NCBI GenBank assembly: GCA_948630815.1
Contig: CAPIEU010000010.1
Coordinates: 1 to 59,626 of the forward strand
Source: an uncultured Clostridia bacterium
GTDB taxonomy: Bacteria > Bacillota > Clostridia > TANB77 > CAG-508
Length of the DNA: 59,626 nt
Reading direction: 5' to 3'
Part shown: positions 9,818 to 20,324 of the stretch, piece after piece
Position numbering within the stretch: the stretch's first letter is position 1
How the letters are laid out: every line of letters starts with the position of its first letter
Program-made: the position numbers and the translations under genes
The notes under the pieces: generated by a model
What the model was told of the DNA's origin: nothing
The model's input: the letters and a program-made list of their open reading frames with translations, nothing else
Database searches by the model: none

Positions 9818-11257
9818 ATGGGAAAAGAAAATGATTTTGTTAAAGAAATAACAAATATAGAAGAAGATTTTGCTAAATGGTATACAGATATTGTATTAAA
9901 AGCAGATTTAGCAGATTATACAGATACAAAAGGCTGTATAGCAATTAAGCCATATGGATATGCCATATGGGAAAATATACAAAAATATGCAGATGAAAAA
10001 TTTAAAAAAGCAGGTGTAAAAAATGTATATTTTCCAGTACTAATTCCAGAAAGTTTACTTGCAAAAGAAGAAGAACATATAGAAGGATTTGCACCAGAAG
10101 TTGCTTGGGTAACAATGGGTGGAGGACAAAAGTTAGATGAAAAATTATGTATTCGTCCAACTTCTGAAACAATGTTTTCTACATTGTATTCAAAGTGGTT
10201 AAAATCTTGGAGAGATTTACCATTTGTTTATAATCAATGGTGCAATGTACTTAGATGGGAAAAGGAAACAAGACCATTTTTACGTTCAAGAGAATTTTTA
10301 TGGCAAGAAGGACATACAATCCATGAAACAGCAAAAGAAGCAAAAAATAGAACATTACAAATGCTAGATATATATGCAGATGTTATTGAAAATTTATTAG
10401 CAATTCCAGTATTAAAAGGAAGAAAAACTGAAAAAGAAAAATTTGCTGGAGCAGAAGAAACATATACAGTAGAAACTTTAATGCATGATGGAAGAGCAAT
10501 TCAAGCAGGAACATCACATTATTTTGGACAAAATTTCACAAAAGCATTTTGTATTAAATTCCAAAATAGAGAAGGTAAAGAAGAATTTGCTTACCAAACC
10601 TCTTGGGGAATTAGTACAAGATTGATTGGAGCAGTTATAATGGCACATGGAGATAATAGAGGATTAAAACTACCACCATATGTAGCACCTATTCAAGCTG
10701 TTATTGTACCAGTTGCTATTCATAAAGAAGGAGTAAAAGAAAAGGCAGAAGAATTATATAATATTTTAAGCGAAAAATATCGTATGGAAATAGATGTAAG
10801 AGAAAATTATACACCAGGGTATAAATTTAATGACTGGGAAATGAGAGGAGTACCAGTAAGAATAGAGCTTGGACCACGTGATATTGAAAATGGTGTATGT
10901 ATTGTTGTAAGAAGAGATAATGGAGAAAAAATAACAATATCACTTGAGGAATTACCTATAAAATTACAAGAAATATTAGATGACATACAAAAAAATATGT
11001 ATGAAGAATGTAAAAAGATTAGAACTAATAGAACAAATATAGCATTAAATATGAATGAATTTATTAAAAAAATTGATGAAAATCAAGGATATATAAAAAC
11101 AATGTGGTGTGGAGATGTAGATTGTGAAAATAAAATAAAAGAATTAACAGGAGCACATTCTAGATGTATTCCATTTGAACAAGAACATATTTCTAATACT
11201 TGTGTATGTTGTGGAAAAGAAGCAAAACATATGGTATTTTGGGGAAGACAGTATTAA
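9818..11257 (+). CDS. proS: Proline--tRNA ligase (archaeal/eukaryote-like short form)
   Basis: 479 residues, class II synthetase charging tRNA-Pro in the cytoplasm. Motif 2 is seen in NQWCNVLRWEKETRPFLRSREF and the family signature in LWQEGHTIH. The C-terminal zinc-type region has MWCGDVDCE and CVCCGKEA, and the protein ends in Tyr as in this ProRS class. It lacks the INS editing domain of the long bacterial ProRS, typical for many Clostridia. No in-frame CGG occurs in 1.4 kb. The ATG follows AATAGGAGATA. Confidence 0.95.
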   Translation: MGKENDFVKEITNIEEDFAKWYTDIVLKADLADYTDTKGCIAIKPYGYAIWENIQKYADEKFKKAGVKNVYFPVLIPESLLAKEEEHIEGFAPEVAWVTMGGGQKLDEKLCIRPTSETMFSTLYSKWLKSWRDLPFVYNQWCNVLRWEKETRPFLRSREFLWQEGHTIHETAKEAKNRTLQMLDIYADVIENLLAIPVLKGRKTEKEKFAGAEETYTVETLMHDGRAIQAGTSHYFGQNFTKAFCIKFQNREGKEEFAYQTSWGISTRLIGAVIMAHGDNRGLKLPPYVAPIQAVIVPVAIHKEGVKEKAEELYNILSEKYRMEIDVRENYTPGYKFNDWEMRGVPVRIELGPRDIENGVCIVVRRDNGEKITISLEELPIKLQEILDDIQKNMYEECKKIRTNRTNIALNMNEFIKKIDENQGYIKTMWCGDVDCENKIKELTGAHSRCIPFEQEHISNTCVCCGKEAKHMVFWGRQY

Positions 11258-11269
11258 ATCTATAAAATA

Positions 11270-11298
11270 TTGAAAGTCTGCATAAATTATAGTATAAT
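11270..11298 (+). promoter_or_regulatory. Sigma-A promoter of the small membrane-protein gene at 11367
   Basis: TTGAAA at 11270-11275, 17-base spacer, TATAAT at 11293-11298. Confidence 0.75.
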
Positions 11299-11366
11299 GA
11301 TAAATAGGTAACTAATTAACAATTGTTCTTACACTCTGTTATAGAGAGAAAGGAAAGGCAAAGAAA

Positions 11367-11624
11367 ATGTTCAAGAACAAAGAGGCAATAAAAACGTCAA
11401 TGGTAGAAACAATTAATGAATTGAAAAGTTTTAGTTTCAAAAGATTATTTTGCGACTGGCGGAGCTGGATAAACGTGATGGTGCTATTAGCAGTGGCGTT
11501 TGAGGGGATTTTTGTTGAGTCATTGGTGTTGCTGGTAGAAACTGTAGCCGTAGCATTAGTAATGTTAATTGTTTTTGTTATATTATTTGGAGGAAACTAC
11601 CAATACCATAAGAATGAGCATTAA
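11367..11624 (+). CDS. Small membrane protein of unknown function; in-frame CGG without productive shift
   Basis: ATG 11367 follows GAGAAAGGAAAGGC. The 85-residue product has a polar N-terminus (about 1-33) and two hydrophobic segments (about 36-50 and 55-76). Codon 32 is CGG (11460-11462), reading DW-R-SW in frame 0. A +1 shift would give three codons and then TAA. It therefore behaves like the gene at 5344 and unlike the 18 shift sites. Codon use (GTG, GCG, CTG, GGG) differs from the neighbours. Own promoter and terminator make it a compact single-gene unit. Family unknown. Confidence 0.6.
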   Translation: MFKNKEAIKTSMVETINELKSFSFKRLFCDWRSWINVMVLLAVAFEGIFVESLVLLVETVAVALVMLIVFVILFGGNYQYHKNEH

Positions 11625-11625
11625 C

Positions 11626-11658
11626 AAAAAAGCTAGCCTATTTTAGGCTGGCTTTAAT
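11626..11658. terminator. Bidirectional terminator
   Basis: AAAGCTAGCCTATTTTAGGCTGGCTTT stem followed by a T-rich run, between the small membrane-protein gene and convergent asnS. Confidence 0.75.
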
Positions 11659-11659
11659 T

Positions 11660-13052
11660 TTAAAATTCACAATTTTTTGGAGTTCTTGGGAATGGTATAA
11701 CATCACGTATATTCTGCATCCCCGTAATATACATTATTAATCTTTCAAATCCAAGTCCAAATCCTGCATGGTCTACGCTTCCAAATCTTCTAAGGTCTAA
11801 ATACCACCAATAATCTTTTTTGTCTAATCCTAATTCATTCATTCTTTTTTCAAGTTTTTCTAGGTTTTCTTCTCTTTGGCTTCCACCAATTATTTCTCCA
11901 ATTCCAGGAGCTAAAAGGTCAGCTGCTGCAACAGTTTTTCCGGTCTGGATTTTGTTTCATATAAAATGCTTTAATATCCATTGGATAATCTGTTACAAAT
12001 ACAGGTTTTTTAAATATAACTTCACTTAAATATCTTTCATGTTCTGTTTGAAGGTCACATCCCCAAGATACAGGAAATTCAAATTTATCATTATATTTTT
12101 CTAATTCTTTTATGGCATCTGTATAACTAATTCTTCCAAAATCAGAGTTTACAACAGTGTTTAATCTTTCAAGTAAAGTTTTATCAACAAAATTATTAAA
12201 GAATTCCATTTCTTCAGGACAAGTTTCTAAAACATAAGAAATAACAAATTTAAGCATATCTTCAGCTAAATCCATATCATCCTTTAAATCTGCAAAACAA
12301 ATTTCTGGTTCAATCATCCAAAATTCTGCAGCGTGTTTTACTGTATTTGAATTTTCTGCTCTAAATGTTGGACCAAATGTATATACATTTCTAAAAGCAA
12401 AAGCATAGTTCTCAACATCTAGTTGTCCGCTTACTGTTAAATGAGCAGGTCTTGAAAAAAAGTCTTTTGAATAATCTACATTTCCATCTTCTGTTTTTGG
12501 TATGTCATTAAAATCAAAGCTAGAAACACTAAACATTTCACCAGCACCTTCTGCATCACTTGAAGTTATTATTGGTGAATGTACATATACAAAGTTTCTC
12601 TCTTGAAAGAATTTGTGTATAGCGTATGAAGCACATGAGCGCACTCTAAATACAGCATTAAAAGTATTTGTACGTGGACGAAGATGTGCAATTGTACGTA
12701 AATATTCAAAAGTATGTCTTTTCTTTTGAAGAGGATAATCTGTATCTGAAATATTATATATTTCTATATTTTCAGCCTTTATTTCAAAGGCTTGTTTTGC
12801 ATTTTCTGTTTTTACTAAGTTACCAGTTACTTTTATTGAAGAACTAATACTTAATTTACATATTTCATCAAAATTAGATAAAGTATTATCAAAAACGATT
12901 TGTACATTTTTAAGAAATGAGCCATCATTAATTTCTATAAAACCAAAAGTTTTAGAGTCTCTTAAAGTTTTAACCCAACCCTCAATAGTTACTTGGCTTT
13001 CTATATATTTTTCTGTATTTTTATATAAATCTCTAATTGTTAATTTATTCAT
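11660..13052 (-). CDS. asnS: Asparagine--tRNA ligase, one +1 shift at CGG
   Basis: 463 residues after restoration. An OB-fold anticodon-binding domain (residues 1-100, VTIEGWVKTLRDSKTFGFIEINDG) is followed by the class II core with FLRTIAHLRPRTNTF-like motif 1 and the motif 3 region RFGSVDHAGFGLGFERL. Frame 0 breaks at CGG (minus 11942-11940). Skipping one C gives NPD-G-KTVAAADLLAPG, the conserved Asn/Asp-RS stretch, and the chain ends NCEF. Motif 3 lies beyond the shift, so activity requires it. The start ATG 13052 follows TTAGGAGGTTACAAT. Confidence 0.95.
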
Positions 13053-13164
13053 ATTGTAACCTCCTAAAATAATATTTTACATATTATATATAAAATCTTT
13101 CTTAAATTCAAGATTTTATACATACTTTCTAAAGTTTTTTGTTAATAGGTAATAGGTATAATAA

Positions 13165-13205
13165 AATTGCAAATGCTCGCCCCTACAACGTTTGCAATAA
13201 TTTTT
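13165..13205. repeat. GGGGCAGG-type dispersed repeat, partial copy 3
   Basis: On the minus strand TTGCAAACGTTGTAGGGGCG followed by AGCATTTGC, matching the middle of the copy in the prepilin gene. Lies in the 230-base gap between divergent asnS and aspS. Confidence 0.65.
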
Positions 13206-13285
13206 TATTTATAACTATTGCCTTTGAAAAATAAAGAAGAAATCTTGATTTTTGAGGTTACATATAGTAAAATATAAAAATAGAA

Positions 13286-15075
13286 ATGAGAAAGGAAATG
13301 AAGTCTAGTATGAACGAATATAGAACAAATACTTGTGGAGAACTAAATATAAAAGATGTAGAAAAAACTGTAAAACTTTCAGGTTGGATTTCAAAAATAA
13401 GAAATCTAGGTGGTATGACATTTATAGATTTAAGAGATGAATTTGGAATTACACAAATTGTTATACAAAATAACGAAAAAACGGAGAATATGTGTAAAAA
13501 TCTAACAACAGAAGCTTGTATTAAAGCAGAAGGCAAGGTAGTAGAAAGAACAAGTAAAAATAATAAAATGAGTACACGGAGAAATTGAAATTTCTGCAAA
13601 TAATATTGAGATACTTGGAGAATGTAAAAATATATTACCGTTTGAGCCAACCTCTGATAATTTATCAAAGGTAAGAGAAGACCTACGTTTAGAATATAGA
13701 TTTTTAGAACTAAGAAATGAACATCTTCATCAAAATATATTATTAAGGTCAAACATAATGAAAACCTTAAGAAATAAAATGGACGAATTAGGTTTTACAG
13801 AAATTCAAACACCAATTTTAGCTAATTCTTCACCAGAAGGAGCAAGAGATTTTTTAGTGCCAAGTAGATTACATCCAGGAGAGTTTTATGCTTTGCCACA
13901 AGCTCCACAACAGTTTAAACAATTGTTAATGGTATCAGGATTTAATAAATACTATCAAATAGCACCATGTTTTAGAGATGAAGACCCACGTGCAGATCGT
14001 GCACCAGGTGAATTTTATCAATTAGATTTTGAAATGAGTTTTGCTACACAAGAAGATGTATTTAAAGTATTAGAAGAGGTAGTTCCAGATGTGTTTTCTA
14101 AATTCACAAACTGGAAAGTAGATAAAGGACCATTTATACGAATTCCGTATAGAGAAGCTATGGAAAAGTATGGAATAGATAAACCTGATTTAAGAAATCC
14201 ATTAATTATACATGATGTAACAAAAGTATTTGAAAATACTGAGTTTAATGCTTTTAAAGGAAAAACAGTAAAAGCAATAGCAGTAGAAATGAAAGAAGAT
14301 TTATCAAGAAAATTCTTTGACAGTATGAGTGAATTTGCAGTAAATGAACTTGGAGCTCGTGGTCTTGCTTGGACAAAACTTGATAATGAAAATACCTTAA
14401 ATGGTGGAATTTCAAAATTTATTCAAGACGACCAAAAAGAAGAAATAATAAATATTGCAAAGGTAAAAAATAATAGTGCATTATTCTTTATAGCAGACGA
14501 ATTACAAGTAGCACAAAAAATAGCAGGTGGAGTAAGAATTGAGCTTGGAAAAAGATTAGATTTATTAGAAAAAGATGTATATAGATTTTGCTTTATTGTA
14601 GATTTTCCTATGTATGAATATAATGAAGAAGAAGGGAAAATAGATTTTAATCATAACCCATTTTCAATGCCACAAGGAGGATTAGAAGCACTAAATACAA
14701 TGAATCCGTTAGATATACTTGCATATCAATATGATCTTGTATGTAATGGATATGAAATGGCATCAGGAGCAGTAAGAAATCACTCTCCAGAATTAATGGT
14801 AAAAGCGTTTGAAATAGCAGGCTATAACAAAGAAGATGTAGAGGAAAGATTTGGTGCATTATTTAATGCGTTTAAGTACCGGAACTCCACCACATGCAGG
14901 AGCAGCACCAGGGTTAGATAGAATGGTAATGCTTATTGCAAATGAAGAAAATTTAAGACAAGTAATAGCGTTTCCTAAAAATAAGAAAGCCATAGATTTA
15001 CTTATGAGAGCACCAAGTAAAGTAACAAATGAACAACTAAAGGATGTTCATATAAAATTAGATATAGATAAGTAA
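13286..15075 (+). CDS. aspS: Aspartate--tRNA ligase, two +1 shifts at CGG
   Basis: About 595 residues, the usual length of bacterial AspRS. The N-terminal OB domain has LSGWISKIRNLGGMTFIDLRDEFG. The core has the FRDEDPRADR motif 2 and the GAD-type insertion around residues 290-410. CGG at 13577-13579 must be skipped by one base to read MST-G-EIEISA, and CGG at 14880-14882 to read FKY-G-TPPHAGAAPGLDR, which is class II motif 3 with its conserved Gly. Each frame-0 product would stop within a few codons. Both shifts fall at GGA. Possible start sites are 13286 and 13310 (MNEYRT); the latter has AAAGGAAATGAAG upstream. Confidence 0.95.
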
Positions 15076-15083
15076 AAAACACT

Positions 15084-15136
15084 ATAAATAAAAGGCAATG
15101 TTTAATAGCTTTTATGCTTTAAACACTGCCTTTTAC
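15084..15136. terminator. Terminator hairpin
   Basis: AAAAGGCAATGTTTAA / TTAAACACTGCCTTTT stem between convergent aspS and the coiled-coil gene. Confidence 0.75.
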
Positions 15137-15523
15137 TTATAATAATCTTTTTAGCTGTTGTCTGGAATCTTTTTCTAAACTATAAACAGTATCAATATCA
15201 TCGCGTAAATAAATAATATCTTTTTGAATTTTAGAAATAGCATTTATGATTGTAATAATATTAGTAGAATTGTTATGAACCTTTTCTTCGAGAGCGTCAA
15301 ATCTAGCATCGAATTTTTTATCAAGAGCATCAATTTTAGCATCGAATTTTTTTTCAAGAGCATCAATTTTTTTGTCAAGAACTTCGATTTTAGCATCGAA
15401 ATTTTTTTCAAGGGTACCAATCTTAATATCGATTTTTTTGTCAAGAGTGTCAAATCCAGTATCAACCTTTTTGTTAATTTCATTTAACATATTAAGAATA
15501 GCAGAAAATTCTGTATTTGCCAT
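15137..15523 (-). CDS. Coiled-coil protein with 11-residue repeats
   Basis: 128 residues, mostly one long coiled coil. Units of the type DALDKKFDAKI recur about six times between residues 20 and 85, giving an undecad-like periodicity. There is no signal peptide or membrane segment. The start ATG 15523 follows AGAGGAGGTGATACCC on the minus strand. Function is unknown; such repeats suggest a rod-like oligomer. The DNA repeats at about 33 bases follow the protein repeat and are not a CRISPR. Confidence 0.7.
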   Translation of the reverse strand: MANTEFSAILNMLNEINKKVDTGFDTLDKKIDIKIGTLEKNFDAKIEVLDKKIDALEKKFDAKIDALDKKFDARFDALEEKVHNNSTNIITIINAISKIQKDIIYLRDDIDTVYSLEKDSRQQLKRLL

Positions 15524-15640
15524 TGGGTATCACCTCCTCTTTTTTATATAATGTAGACCCCAATGTTCGCTTCCCTTAAATAAGATAATACCATATGAAA
15601 ATATAAAAGTCAACAATAAATTTCAAAAAGACAAAAAACA

Positions 15641-15720
15641 TTACCATTTAGTATTTAATTTACTTATAACTACCTCCAGCAAGATGGAACGGTAATAAAA
15701 AGATATAGACTGAACCGTAA
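15641..15720. repeat. MITE-like repeat, short form
   Basis: Ends TTACCATTTAG and CTGAACCGTAA are imperfect inverted repeats. The core carries CCAGCAAGATGGAACGG, shared with copies at 21443, 25718, 27401, 28954 and 44950, but lacks the 63-base hairpin module. Confidence 0.7.
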
Positions 15721-15726
15721 CAAATT

Positions 15727-16132
15727 TTACAATTTAAAACTATGAGGCAATAAATCATTTATAGAATATTCTTCTATTTCATCATTTTCTCCAAAACAAG
15801 TATAAATTTTAAAATTATTGTCTACATATTGATTCATAAATTGTCTACAATATCCACAAGGAAAACAGTTATCTAAAGTAGTTGCATTTTTCCAACCGCC
15901 AACTACTACAATATAAGAAAATTCTTTTTCACCTTCTGACAATGCTTTAACAAATGCTGTACGCTCTCCACAAATACTTTGTATTCCGTCATTTTCGATA
16001 TTACAACCAGAATAGTATTTACCGTGATTTAGTAACAAGACAAGTGCCAACATGATAATTACTTGCACAAGCATTAAGTCTAGTTTCTTTTGCAATTTGA
16101 ATTGCCTTAGATATATCCATACGATCACTCAT
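15727..16132 (-). CDS. cdd: Cytidine deaminase, one +1 shift at CGG
   Basis: 134 residues, normal for tetrameric CDA, converting cytidine/deoxycytidine to the uridine form. Starting at ATG 16132, frame 0 meets CGG at 16024-16022 and then TAA at once. Skipping one C gives VTKS-G-KYYSGCNIEN, the standard CDA segment. Zinc ligands are in CGERTAF and PCGYC, both beyond the shift. The Ala of the usual CAE motif is Gly here. The start codon has only a weak ribosome site; an ATG at 16117 is the alternative. Confidence 0.92.
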
Positions 16133-16264
16133 TTCTTATAAAATTATAGATTTATTATATTTATTAGATATAAAAAAGTCAAGAAATTAAAAAAACGTAA
16201 TAAAAACTTCAAATTAATTTTTATTTAATGTATAATAAAGAAGTAAAAAGGAGAGTGAGAGTAT

Positions 16265-17101
16265 ATGAAATTAGGAGTTGCATTTTCTGGTGGAGGTGTA
16301 AAAGGAGCAGCACATATTGGTGTGCTTAAAGCATTAAGAGAAAACAATATTAGTATTGATGCAGTTGCAGGAACTAGTGCAGGAAGTATTGTTGCAATAT
16401 TATATGCGCTTGGATATACAGAAGATGAAATGATAAAATTATTTAAATATTTTTCAAAAGGAATGTTAAAAGCAAATCCAGGAGGTGTTGTAAGTAATGT
16501 TAGAAGTGGAAAAGGACTTAGATTAGATGGAGCATTTTCAAGTATAAATGTAGAACTTGCAATAAAAGAAATCTCAAAATATAAAAACATAGATAATATA
16601 AATGAACTATCTATGCCAATTGCAATTCCTACAGTAGATATTAATACAAGCAAAAAATATGTATTTACGAATTATAACCAGCAAGAAGATTATTATATTA
16701 AAGACATTGAAATTGCAAAAGCTGTAAGAGCAAGTTGTACATATCCAGGAGTATTTGCCCCTTTTGATTATGGAGAATATAGGTTTGTAGATGGAGGAGT
16801 TTTAGATAATATACCTGTAGATGAATTAAAGAAGTTGGGAGTAGATAAGATTTTAACAATAAAATTTGTGTTAAATAGAGTTTCAAAACCAAAGGGAATA
16901 TATGGTATAACGATGAAATGTGTTGATACTATATATGAGGGACTATCCATAGGAGCGATTGAAGCAAGTGATTATGTGTGTGATATAGATGTAAGTAGAG
17001 CAAATGCTTTTAGTATAAAGAAAATAGACTATTGCTATGAAGAAGGATATAAATATGCAATCAGCAAAATAAATGAAATAAGAAAGATGCTTCAAGAGTA
17101 A
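16265..17101 (+). CDS. Patatin-like phospholipase
   Basis: 278 residues. The oxyanion loop SGGGVKGAAHIGVL (residues 9-22), the nucleophile elbow GTSAGS (about 39-44) and the catalytic DGG motif (about 177) are all present, so it is probably an active Ser-Asp acyl hydrolase acting on lipids. No signal peptide or membrane segment. ATG 16265 follows AAAGGAGAGTGAGAG. No in-frame CGG. Confidence 0.93.
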   Translation: MKLGVAFSGGGVKGAAHIGVLKALRENNISIDAVAGTSAGSIVAILYALGYTEDEMIKLFKYFSKGMLKANPGGVVSNVRSGKGLRLDGAFSSINVELAIKEISKYKNIDNINELSMPIAIPTVDINTSKKYVFTNYNQQEDYYIKDIEIAKAVRASCTYPGVFAPFDYGEYRFVDGGVLDNIPVDELKKLGVDKILTIKFVLNRVSKPKGIYGITMKCVDTIYEGLSIGAIEASDYVCDIDVSRANAFSIKKIDYCYEEGYKYAISKINEIRKMLQE

Positions 17102-17105
17102 AGAT

Positions 17106-17164
17106 AAAAAAATCACCCAATTTATATAGTTAGCATAATATATATACTAGGAGGGTGATTTTTT
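17106..17164 (+). promoter_or_regulatory. Terminator-like hairpin containing the murA ribosome site
   Basis: AAAAATCACCC pairs with GGGTGATTTTT. The 3' arm carries the murA Shine-Dalgarno GGAGGGTGAT, and the T run ends at the ATG (17165). It can act as the patatin-gene terminator and as a switch hiding the murA start. Confidence 0.65.
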
Positions 17165-18419
17165 ATGGGTACATATATTATAGAAGGAGGAAAAAAGCTT
17201 TCGCGGAGAAGTAGAAGTATCACGGCTCTAAGAATGCGTCACTTCCAATTCTTGCAGCTACCGTACTAAATAATGGAATTACAAAACTATATAATGTTCC
17301 TAATATTCATGATACAAGAGTAATGTTAGAAATACTTAAAAGTTTAGGTTGCAAAATCAAACGTAATAGTGATAAAATAGTAATTGATGCAAGGAGAATA
17401 ACAAAATATGAAATACCAGAAGAACTTATGAGAAAAATGCGTTCAAGTGTAATACTTGCAGGAGCATTACTTGGAAGATTTAAAGAAGCAACATTTTCAT
17501 GTCCAGGTGGATGTGATATTGGTGCAAGACCTATTGATTTACATTTAAAAGCATTTGAAACTTTAGGTATAAATATTAGTGAAGATACTGGATATATTAA
17601 GTGTAAGTGTGAAAAAATAGAACCTAGCAAAATACATTTTGATTTTCCAAGTGTTGGAGCAACAGAAAATGCTATTTTAGCATCATGTTTAACAGAAGGT
17701 AAAACTACTATTGTAAATGCTGCAATGGAACCAGAAATTGTTGATTTACAAAATTTTTTAAATAAGTTAGGAGCAAAAATAACAGGTGCAGGAACTAGCG
17801 AAATTATAATACAAGGTGTAAAAGCTCTTAAAAGTTCAGGTTATAAAATAATGCCTGATAGGATTGAAGCAGGAACATTACTTTGTGCAGGTGCAGTTAC
17901 TCGGGCGGAAATATTAGATTAAAAAATGTAATGGTAGAACATTTAGCTCCATTAATTGAGAAATTAGAGGAATGTGGTTGCAAAATTGATTGTGAAAGCA
18001 ATGAATTAACTTTACAAGCGCCTAAAAAATTAAAGGCGACTGATATAAAAACAATGCCATATCCAGGATTTCCAACAGATATGCAAGCTATTTTTGCAAG
18101 TACTCTTACAATAGCAAAAGGCACATCTGTTGTTATAGAAAATATATTCGAAAACAGATTCAAATATGCAGGTGAACTTAATAGAATGGGAGCAAAATTT
18201 GTAATAGATGGAAGAACAGCAGTAATTAAAGGGGTAAGAAAGTTAAATGGTGCAAGTGTTATGGCAAAAGATCTACGAGGAGGAGCAGCACTGGTTATTG
18301 CAGGTCTTAGTGCAAAAGGAAAAACAAAAATTGAAAATATAGAATATATTTTAAGAGGTTATGAGAATTTAGATACTAAATTAAATAAATTAGGAGCGAA
18401 AATCACAAAAGAAGTTTGA
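17165..18419 (+). CDS. murA: UDP-N-acetylglucosamine 1-carboxyvinyltransferase, four +1 shifts at CGG
   Basis: Transfers enolpyruvate to UDP-GlcNAc, the first committed step of peptidoglycan synthesis. Four bases must be skipped: C17204 (KLS-G-EVEVS), C17223 (VS-G-SKNASLPIL), C17902 and C17906 (AVT-G-G-NIRL). The result is 416 residues, the standard MurA length, with the N-terminal GSKNASLPI signature, the catalytic-loop Cys in SCPGGCDIGARP and the conserved AVTGG. The last two CGGs are adjacent codons in the shifted path, so two shifts occur in five codons. Read without shifts, no product exceeds 20 residues from the real start. No other frame defect is seen. It heads the division gene cluster. 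Confidence 0.96.
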
Positions 18420-18444
18420 CATAACAAAAATTATGGAGGTTTCT

Positions 18445-19542
18445 ATGAAAAAACAAAAGAATGAAGAACTTAACTTTCTTTATATAGATGGAAAACAAGA
18501 TAATAAAAAGGAAAATACAAAATTAAAGAAAAAGAATGTAAATAAATCAAAAAAGAAAAAAGAAGGGACAGACAATTTTAGTTTGTCCCCAGAAAAGAAT
18601 GAATTTAATTTTGATAATGAAATAGTAATTGGAGTAACTATACCAAATGAAAATAAAAAAAAGCATATAACAAATAAGAATAACAAATCTACAAAAAAGA
18701 AAAATAATAAAGCTACAAGTAATTTACAAAAAAGGAGTATAAATGAGAAAAAAGAAACTACAAAAGAAAAAAATAGCAATAAGCAAACAGTAAAGAAAAA
18801 TAGCAAAAAAGGCAGAATTGTAAAAGGAATAATAAAATGGACAATCCTATGCTTAGCATTAGTTGCTTCATTTATATATTTTATGATGTCACCACTATTT
18901 AACTTAGCCCAAATACAAGTAAGCAACAATGAAAAAATAAGTACAGATACAATTATTAGTTTATCAAACCTTACAATAGGAGAGAATATTTATAAGACAA
19001 GCATTAGTAAAATAAAAAATAACATAAAGCAAAATGCTTATGTGGAGAGTGTTGAAGTAAAAAGAAAATTACCAAATAAAATACAGGTCAGTGTTAAAGA
19101 AAGAAAAACTACATATAACTTAGAATATGGAAATAGTTTTGTATATATAAATAATCAAGGATATATTCTAGAAATTTCACAAGATAAATTAGAAGTGCCT
19201 ATAATAGAAGGATATACGACAAATGGAGAGAATATTATAGTAGGAAATAGATTAAATGATGAGGATTTAGAAAGATTAGGAACTATTCTAAAAATTATGA
19301 AATCCGCAGATGCACACGAAATAAGTAATTTAATAACAAAAATAAATATAAGTGATAAGCAAAATTATACTATTGTTTTAGAGGGAGAAAAAAAGACAGT
19401 ATATCTAGGAGATGCATCAAATTTAAGTGAAAGAATGCCATACTTAAAAGCTATTTTAACAGAAGAACGAGGTGTAGAAGGAGAAATCTTTATAAATGGA
19501 GATTTAAACAAAACTAATGCGTATTTTAGAAGAAAAGAATAA
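18445..19542 (+). CDS. ftsQ: Cell division protein FtsQ/DivIB
   Basis: 365 residues: a very basic cytoplasmic N-terminus (about 1-130, mostly Lys and Asn), one membrane helix (about 133-155), then POTRA (FNLAQIQVSNNEKISTDTII) and the FtsQ beta domain. This is the DivIB layout of Firmicutes, part of the septal FtsLBQ complex. ATG 18445 is preferred over 18433 because TGGAGG lies seven bases before it. It follows murA by 25 bases. The N-terminal tail is longer than in most homologues. Confidence 0.88.
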   Translation: MKKQKNEELNFLYIDGKQDNKKENTKLKKKNVNKSKKKKEGTDNFSLSPEKNEFNFDNEIVIGVTIPNENKKKHITNKNNKSTKKKNNKATSNLQKRSINEKKETTKEKNSNKQTVKKNSKKGRIVKGIIKWTILCLALVASFIYFMMSPLFNLAQIQVSNNEKISTDTIISLSNLTIGENIYKTSISKIKNNIKQNAYVESVEVKRKLPNKIQVSVKERKTTYNLEYGNSFVYINNQGYILEISQDKLEVPIIEGYTTNGENIIVGNRLNDEDLERLGTILKIMKSADAHEISNLITKINISDKQNYTIVLEGEKKTVYLGDASNLSERMPYLKAILTEERGVEGEIFINGDLNKTNAYFRRKE

Positions 19543-19555
19543 AATTAGAGGTTAG

Positions 19556-19590
19556 AGGTAGGGGCAGGCCCTGTGTCTGACCGCAAAATT
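19556..19590. repeat. GGGGCAGG-type dispersed repeat, copy 4
   Basis: GAGGTAGGGGCAGGCCCTGT plus GTCTGACCGC, near-identical to the copy at 45757. Confidence 0.75.
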
Positions 19591-19615
19591 TAATATAGAA
19601 GGAGAAGAAGATATA

Positions 19616-20321
19616 GTGAAGAAAAAACAAATTGCAATTACATTAGGAATTATGTGCCTTATCTTAACATTTTGCATTATGGTACAATTACATACAGTAG
19701 AGGATGCAACAAATACTGCACGGAAAAAATGATACAGAAAATGGATTACGAGATCAAGTATTAAGATGGAAAGAAAAATATGATAGAGCATATGAAGATT
19801 TAGATAATGCAGAAAAAATATTAGAACATGAAAGAAAAACAAGTACTAGTACAGATTCCGGTTCAATAGATAAACAAAAGAGATTAAAACAATTAAATGC
19901 TTATTTAGGTTTAACAGATGTAACAGGAGCTGGTATTATTATTACAGTACAAGATAATACATCATCTAAATTAGTAACATCAAGAGATTTAGTACATGAT
20001 GGTGATTTACGTGCAATTATAAATGAAATAAAGAATATAGGTGCAGATGCAATAAGCATTAATGGACAAAGAATAGTATCATCTACTGTTATTAACTGTG
20101 CAGGTGCAATTGTTCAAATAAATGGAGAAGAAATAGGCGCACCATTTGTTATTGAAGTAATAGGAAATAATTTTTTAAATTATAATATAGCTAGACCAGG
20201 TTCTTATTTGTATTATATGATGGAAGATGGAATAGAAGTAAATATTAAAAAAAGTGATAAAATTACAATAAAAAAATATAATGGTGTATTAACTAATAAA
20301 TACATAAAAAATGCAGAGTAG
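19616..20321 (+). CDS. DUF881 family membrane-anchored protein, one +1 shift at CGG
   Basis: GTG 19616 follows GAAGGAGAAGAAG. 234 residues: N-terminal membrane helix (about 5-25), coiled coil (about 45-75), then the DUF881 domain with LTDVTGAGIIITVQDN and GADAISINGQRIVSST. Frame 0 stops soon after CGG at 19721-19723. Skipping C19721 gives NTA-G-KNDTENGL. The family is found next to division genes in Firmicutes and is extracytoplasmic. Molecular function is not established. Confidence 0.85.
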
Positions 20322-20324
20322 GTG

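Noticed and set aside
15230..15480. Regular spaced DNA repeats resembling a CRISPR array
   Set aside because: The periodicity is the 33-base coding unit of a coiled-coil protein, open on the minus strand with its own ribosome site. No unique spacers.
17165..18419. murA, aspS, asnS and others as pseudogenes
   Set aside because: Several are essential and retain all catalytic motifs and normal lengths after the +1 rule. Ordinary decay would show mixed indels, stops and missense damage.
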